Made by a program: the position numbers and the translations under genes. The notes under the pieces are model-generated. The model was not told where the DNA came from and searched no databases. It saw only the letters and a program-made list of their open reading frames with translations. From Oscillospiraceae bacterium (lineage in GTDB: Bacteria > Bacillota > Clostridia > Oscillospirales > Ruminococcaceae), in the NCBI GenBank assembly GCA_014858325.1, contig RKCM01000127.1:1-23517 (forward strand): a DNA stretch of 23,517 nucleotides, given 5' to 3'. Positions 20,606 through 23,517 of this stretch are shown piece after piece. Each line of letters opens with the position of its first letter. Within the stretch, counting starts at the first letter, position 1.

Positions 20606-21324
20606 CCCACACGCCCCCTTTGCAGCAGAAATTCCATAAACGCCTGTCGGGCGGCTTTCAAAAGCTCCTGACTGACATAGACCTGGCTGCCGTCCGTCAT
20701 ACAGAAGGCGGCATCCTGAAAATCGGCAGCATTCTCCATATTGATGATCGTACCGCGGCCACAAACAAAAAAGCGCGGGTCCTTTTTGAGCGGCTCTGTG
20801 AACGCCTTGAAACTCTGGCGCATGGCAAGCGTTTTGCCGGCAGTGGTGCGGATATTGATGATGTGGGCGAAATGCTCGGCGGATATGATATCACGATAGC
20901 GCAAATGGATGTCGCTGCCATCCACCTTCACCGTCAAAACCGGCTCCGGGCGGGGGAGTTTTGCGAGCATTTCATCCAACAGATCGGACAACTCGGCCTC
21001 TGAAAAGGGCTTGACCAAATAATGAAATGCCCGTACCTGAAACCCCTCGAGTGCATGGTCTGTCGAGGTGGTGGTAAAAACCAGAAGGCAGTCTGCGTCT
21101 GTTTTCCGAAGTTCCTTTGCCGCGTCCATGCCGCTTAAACCATCCATGTAAATATCCAAAAATGCGGCGGTAAAGCGCTGCGCTTCTTCTGCCGCCAGAA
21201 AAGCTTCTCCGCTGTCAAATTCTAAAAGCTCTGCTTCTGTACCGCGCTGGCGCAGCTGCCGTGCCAAGCGCTCCTTCAGCAGCGTGCGCTCCGTACCAAG
21301 GTCATCGACGATCGCAAATCTCAT
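20602..21324 (-). CDS. LytTR-family response regulator (AgrA/ComE-like)
   Basis: The 240-residue protein has an intact receiver (Asp7-Asp8, phospho-acceptor Asp57 in AFLDIYMDG, Thr84-86 and Lys105 in YLVKPF). A LytTR DNA-binding domain follows (about 128-235, with HLRYRDIISAEHFAHIINIRT and FFVCGRGTIINMENA). It should be phosphorylated by the overlapping kinase. The ATG at 21324 begins the conserved MRFAIVDD, but the only AGGAGG is 33 bases upstream, with a perfect hairpin between. An in-frame TTG directly abutting the AGGAGG is unusable. LytTR proteins bind direct repeats, and a suitable direct repeat lies in the divergent promoter region, so it probably controls the pseudo-receiver and lipoprotein genes. 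Confidence 0.9.
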   Translation of the reverse strand: MRFAIVDDLGTERTLLKERLARQLRQRGTEAELLEFDSGEAFLAAEEAQRFTAAFLDIYMDGLSGMDAAKELRKTDADCLLVFTTTSTDHALEGFQVRAFHYLVKPFSEAELSDLLDEMLAKLPRPEPVLTVKVDGSDIHLRYRDIISAEHFAHIINIRTTAGKTLAMRQSFKAFTEPLKKDPRFFVCGRGTIINMENAADFQDAAFCMTDGSQVYVSQELLKAARQAFMEFLLQRGRVG

Positions 21325-21334
21325 GCTGTACCAA

Positions 21335-21363
21335 GAAGCTATTGTGATAGCTTCCAACCTCCT
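21335..21363 (-). promoter_or_regulatory. Hairpin between Shine-Dalgarno and start codon of the response regulator
   Basis: On the minus strand AGGAGG (21358-21363) is followed by a perfect 8-bp hairpin GAAGCTAT-CACA-ATAGCTTC (21335-21354), then ten bases and the ATG at 21324. Folding the hairpin would shorten the effective distance from 33 to 13 bases. It may set or regulate translation. Confidence 0.45.
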
Positions 21364-21383
21364 TTATAAACTCTTTCATCCTG

Positions 21384-21412
21384 ATTATAGCACAGTTGCC
21401 CGGTTCTGTCGC
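21384..21412 (-). promoter_or_regulatory. Promoter of the response regulator-kinase operon
   Basis: On the minus strand an extended -10 TG-C-TATAAT (TATAAT at 21384-21389) has GCGACA (21407-21412) 17 bases upstream. Confidence 0.58.
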
Positions 21413-21421
21413 AGCAGAAAA

Positions 21422-21455
21422 CGGGATTTCGTGACGGAAACCGGGCTTTCGTGCC
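21422..21455. promoter_or_regulatory. Direct repeat, candidate LytTR binding site
   Basis: CGGGATTTCGTGAC (21422-21435) and CGGGCTTTCGTGCC (21442-21455) match at 12 of 14 positions with a 20-base period, about two helical turns. They lie 8 bases upstream of the -35 box of the plus-strand promoter and 10 bases beyond the minus-strand -35. The layout suits an activator of the LytTR type; binding by the local regulator is inferred. Confidence 0.52.
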
Positions 21456-21462
21456 AAACAGC

Positions 21463-21490
21463 TTGAAACAGCCGTATCCGCCCGTATACT
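21463..21490 (+). promoter_or_regulatory. Promoter of the pseudo-receiver-lipoprotein operon
   Basis: TTGAAA (21463-21468) and TATACT (21485-21490) are spaced by 16 bases, about 45 bases before the GTG start. Confidence 0.68.
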
Positions 21491-21534
21491 AGAGACAGAG
21501 AACCTCAACAACGGCAGAAGGAAGGAGGGTCGCT

Positions 21535-21957
21535 GTGTATCGAATCGCCGTGCTGACAAACAGCAGGGCGCAGGAAGCTTTTTGGGCAGAGCAGATCTTG
21601 CAGTTCTGCGCCGAGCATTGTTTATTTCCCCAAATGGACTGTTACCACGATCAGGAAAGCTTTTTTGAAGCCGCGCGCTGCGAGCCGCTGACAAATGCCG
21701 TGATCGCCCTGCCGGGGGTGGATGGATTGAATGCAGTAGAGCATCTGCGCGCGCTTTGTCCCCAAACACGCGTTATCTGGTGCAGCGATCTGAATTTTTC
21801 GCTCCATGCCTTCCGGCTGCGTGCAGACTACTTTCTGCTGGAGCCAGTGACCGAAGCCGCTTTGCGGCAGGGTTTTTGCATTTGGCTGGATCAAAAAAAT
21901 CCGGCAGAGCAGCGCCGACCTGACCGCAACGAACACAACAAGGAGAACGACTTATGA
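21535..21957 (+). CDS. Stand-alone receiver-like (pseudo-receiver) protein
   Basis: The 140-residue protein starts at a GTG preceded by AGGAGG. It aligns by eye with the receiver of the adjacent LytTR regulator. TNAVIALPGVDGLNAVEHLRAL matches TAAFLDIYMDGLSGMDAAKELR, and LHAFRLRADYFLLEPV matches LEGFQVRAFHYLVKPF. The phosphorylation residues are gone: the acidic pair is Thr8-Asn9, the phospho-Asp is Ala58 and the Lys is Glu103. There is no DNA-binding domain; the last 20 residues are a charged tail. Its stop overlaps the lipoprotein start (ATGA), so the two are translationally coupled. It may be a partner or decoy of the local kinase-regulator pair. It could also be an unrelated small alpha/beta protein, which I consider less likely. 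Confidence 0.76.
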   Translation: MYRIAVLTNSRAQEAFWAEQILQFCAEHCLFPQMDCYHDQESFFEAARCEPLTNAVIALPGVDGLNAVEHLRALCPQTRVIWCSDLNFSLHAFRLRADYFLLEPVTEAALRQGFCIWLDQKNPAEQRRPDRNEHNKENDL

Positions 21958-23517
21958 AAAAGAGAAAGATCATCCACTCTGCGTTGAGCTTGTCGCTGAC
22001 CGCAGCATTGTGCCTTTCCATGGCCGCCTGCGGCGGTACGCAGACGCCCGCAGACAGTGTCGCCGCTTCTCAGCCCTCTGCACCGTCCGCCGTGGTGCAG
22101 CCCTCTGCTGCGGAGACGACCTCTGCGGCACTGCCTGTGAAGGCCTTGAACCCCAAGCAGGTGGAGGAAAACCCCTACATGGCCAAGAGCGATGCAAACA
22201 TTCATCACGACGGCTACAACACAGATTCAACGGATGAGATCCTGCCGCTTGCGATCTATCCCGAGATCAACGTTTCCTATGAGACAACGAATGCAAATGC
22301 TTCTCCCGCTATCTATTTTGACAGCTACGGCCATGCCGTTGTGCCGCTGCTGGGCGGCATCGCCATCCGCGACCTGAACGCCGAAGAAACAAAAACGCTC
22401 GGCTATTTCTCGCCAAAGAAGCATGACGGCGGCGGTTACGTTATCCAGAGCTCCTATACCTTCATGGACGCGTCCAACCGCATCGTCTGCCCCACGAGCA
22501 ACAACCATGTGCTGATGCTCCGCGCAACGGATGAAAACGGCAATGTGCTGCCGGAATTTGAAAAGGTGCTGGACATTGATATCAAAGCTGCTGCCGAGGC
22601 CGCGCTTGGAAAAGAGCTGACGCAGAATCTTTTGTCCGTGGTCTTTGACTACGACGGAAACCTCTGGTTTGCAACGGGTGGCTTCCGCATTTATCCGCAG
22701 CGCCAGCAGCAAGGCGTCATCGGCTATATTGCCCGTTCTGCCATTGATGCGATCCTGAATGGCGAGCAGACAGACCTTTCAAAGGCTGTTTTTGTCCACG
22801 AACTGACCCCCGGCGAGGGCGCTGAAAACGGCATCGCCGCCTCCAAGGACGGTGCGGTGATCCTCACCAACCAGAACTGCTATCTTCTGCGCGCAGAAGA
22901 AGGCGTAGACGTTGTATGGTGCACGCCCTATGAGAGCGCGGGTGCAAAGGTGAGCGGCGAAGGCGATAAGACCACCGGCGGCGGTCTTGCATGGGGCGGC
23001 GGCTGCTCTCCCACACTGACACCGAACCTTGTGCTGTTCACGGATAATCAGGACACTGTAAACCTTCTTGCGCTCGATATGAAGACCGGCGAGGTCGTGG
23101 CAAGCGCCCCGGTGCTGGATGACCTGCCCGAGGGCTATCAGGTAGCCGTTGAGAACTCTGCCATCGTCTATGACGACGGCAATGGCACCGTCAGCACCAT
23201 CGTCTGCAACTGGTTTGGCGCGGGCAATGCAGGTCTGGCGGACCCCAACAACGACTCCTCCATCCAGAGCTACGCCAATATTTACGACCAGAACTGGCTC
23301 ATGAAGGGCAACATTATGATCGCCCCCGGCATCGAGCGCATGGACACCGTAAAGACCGCAAACGGCTACGAGATGAAGAGCATCTGGAGGCGGAACGACC
23401 TGAGAGACACCTCCATCCTGAAGCTTTCCACCGCAACGGGCTATATCTACGGCTATGTGCAGGATGTGACCACCGGGATGTGGCAGTACATCATTCTGGA
23501 TTTTGAAACTGGCGAGA
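21954..23517 (+). CDS. Propeller-like surface lipoprotein (3' end outside the window)
   Basis: The ATG at 21954 overlaps the preceding stop and has AGGAG nine bases upstream. The 521 visible residues begin with a signal peptide and lipobox LSMAAC (Cys26), then a Ser/Ala/Pro linker. A globular region follows with blocks suggestive of a beta-propeller: YFDSYGHAVVPLLGGIAIRDL, VVFDYDGNLWFATGGFRIYP, IAASKDGAVILTNQNCYLLR, GGGLAWGGGCSPTLTPNLVLF, VNLLALDMKTGEVVASAPVLD and LKLSTATGYIYGYVQD. This resembles PQQ-like or SMP-30-like propellers, but I cannot name a family. It is anchored outside the membrane, next to a membrane kinase, and could be a ligand-binding accessory or an output gene. The frame is open to the window end. 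Confidence 0.82.
   Translation, partial: MKKRKIIHSALSLSLTAALCLSMAACGGTQTPADSVAASQPSAPSAVVQPSAAETTSAALPVKALNPKQVEENPYMAKSDANIHHDGYNTDSTDEILPLAIYPEINVSYETTNANASPAIYFDSYGHAVVPLLGGIAIRDLNAEETKTLGYFSPKKHDGGGYVIQSSYTFMDASNRIVCPTSNNHVLMLRATDENGNVLPEFEKVLDIDIKAAAEAALGKELTQNLLSVVFDYDGNLWFATGGFRIYPQRQQQGVIGYIARSAIDAILNGEQTDLSKAVFVHELTPGEGAENGIAASKDGAVILTNQNCYLLRAEEGVDVVWCTPYESAGAKVSGEGDKTTGGGLAWGGGCSPTLTPNLVLFTDNQDTVNLLALDMKTGEVVASAPVLDDLPEGYQVAVENSAIVYDDGNGTVSTIVCNWFGAGNAGLADPNNDSSIQSYANIYDQNWLMKGNIMIAPGIERMDTVKTANGYEMKSIWRRNDLRDTSILKLSTATGYIYGYVQDVTTGMWQYIILDFETGE

Noticed and set aside
15452..21327. The 16-base identity CGCAAATCTCATGCTG at the starts of the toxin gene (15452-15467) and response regulator gene (about 21312-21327)
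   Set aside because: Both proteins begin MRFA, so most of the identity follows from coding; the flanking sequences differ and there is no other sign of a shared element.

Overview
The window looks like chromosomal DNA from a GC-rich gut Firmicute of the Oscillospiraceae (Faecalibacterium/Gemmiger/Subdoligranulum-like). This is an inference. It rests on the gene types (AzlCD, bacterial LytTR regulators, DUF5808-type and YcgQ-type proteins), AGGAGG ribosome binding sites, TTGACA/TATAAT-type promoters, and intergenic hairpin repeats that I associate with that group. No rRNA, tRNA, insertion sequence or CRISPR array is visible.

Layout. Positions 1-520 are the end of an ATP synthase operon (atpD tail, atpC, terminator). 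Positions 600-3145 hold a small secreted protein, a solitary LytTR regulator with a degenerate receiver, and a divergent family 2 glycosyltransferase. A 124-bp hairpin-rich repeat with terminal inverted repeats then abuts a 599-residue Xaa-Pro aminopeptidase gene and an NSS sodium symporter gene (both minus strand). A divergent YtrA-type GntR regulator and its membrane-protein partner follow. Positions 8600-11617 hold a probable metal-handling cluster: a COG0523/CobW GTPase with a 100-residue His/Cys loop, a second P-loop protein fused to a YcgQ-like CC domain, and a small acidic anchored protein.

Positions 11620-15664 contain two different toxin-antitoxin modules on either side of a redox block. 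The first is YefM/YoeB (type II). The redox block is a thioredoxin-reductase-like flavoprotein with a Cys-rich Crp/Fnr regulator, and it is followed by a type I asparaginase. The second module is a probable type III system: a TenpN/CptN-like toxin preceded by a promoter, two structured RNA repeats and an attenuating terminator. AzlCD branched-chain amino acid exporter genes, an AT-richer leucine-rich-repeat lipoprotein and a PAP2 phosphatase follow.

Positions 19076-23517 form a two-component locus. A GHKL histidine kinase and LytTR response regulator (minus) face a stand-alone pseudo-receiver translationally coupled to a large propeller-like lipoprotein that runs off the window (plus). The intergenic space holds back-to-back promoters, a direct repeat that could be the regulator's site, and a hairpin between the Shine-Dalgarno sequence and start codon of the regulator.

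The most noteworthy systems are the type III toxin-antitoxin locus, the tandem metallochaperone-like GTPases, and the kinase/regulator/pseudo-receiver/lipoprotein locus.
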